Source: Nitrospiraceae bacterium (lineage in GTDB: Bacteria > Nitrospirota > Thermodesulfovibrionia > Thermodesulfovibrionales > UBA1546). Taken from it: a DNA stretch of 5,653 bases. Shown one piece after another: positions 5,653 through 5,653 of this stretch; position 1 is the first letter of the stretch, and every line of letters starts with the position of its first letter. A model generated the notes under the pieces. It saw nothing but the letters and a program-made list of their open reading frames with translations. It was not told the origin of the DNA and made no database searches. A program made the position numbers and the translations under genes. The stretch is from NCBI GenBank assembly GCA_003535475.1, contig DOHC01000173.1:1-5653 (forward strand). The letters are read 5' to 3'.

Positions 5653-5653
5653 A

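Overview
The window carries a cytoplasmic, soluble [NiFe]-hydrogenase operon on the minus strand, next to a divergent mazG-type gene and one small plus-strand gene. The large-subunit motifs, the four-subunit set (4Fe-4S beta, FAD/NAD(P)/2Fe-2S gamma, small delta, large alpha) and the beta-gamma-delta-alpha order match the group 3b, sulfhydrogenase-type enzymes (HydBGDA of Pyrococcus). These couple H2 to NAD(P)H and can reduce sulfur in some organisms. No subunit has a Tat signal or membrane segment. Moderate base composition, tight packing and Shine-Dalgarno (SD) sites point to a bacterium, plausibly an anaerobe of a Nitrospirota or deltaproteobacterial type. That placement is inference only.

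Layout from left to right. 1-252, minus: the first 84 codons of a MazG-family NTP pyrophosphohydrolase that runs off the left edge. 253-541: a non-coding divergent region with promoter-like sites and a small inverted repeat. 542-742, plus: a 66-residue protein of unknown function with one CxxC knuckle and a strong SD. 752-1999, minus: hydrogenase large subunit. 1989-2762, minus: small subunit. 2766-3575, minus: flavin/NAD(P)-binding gamma subunit. 3562 to about 4617, minus: ferredoxin-like beta subunit. 4586-5641, minus: tandem-GAF protein. The operon promoter lies beyond the right edge.

Transcription of the operon runs right to left: GAF protein, beta, gamma, delta, alpha. Neighbouring reading frames overlap or sit 3 bp apart, so the five genes are almost certainly co-transcribed and partly translationally coupled. 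By family knowledge, electrons from H2 at the NiFe site of alpha pass through the three Fe-S clusters of delta to the 2Fe-2S cluster and FAD of gamma and so to NAD(P)+. Beta supplies further Fe-S clusters for the electron-transfer or sulfur-reducing branch.

The points most worth a second look are three. The large subunit ends exactly at the histidine where other hydrogenases are proteolytically cleaved, and no protease gene is seen here. The beta subunit has Thr in place of the first Cys of its second 4Fe-4S motif. The operon begins with a tandem-GAF protein that has no output domain, and its aromatic tail is encoded on the same DNA as the start of beta.
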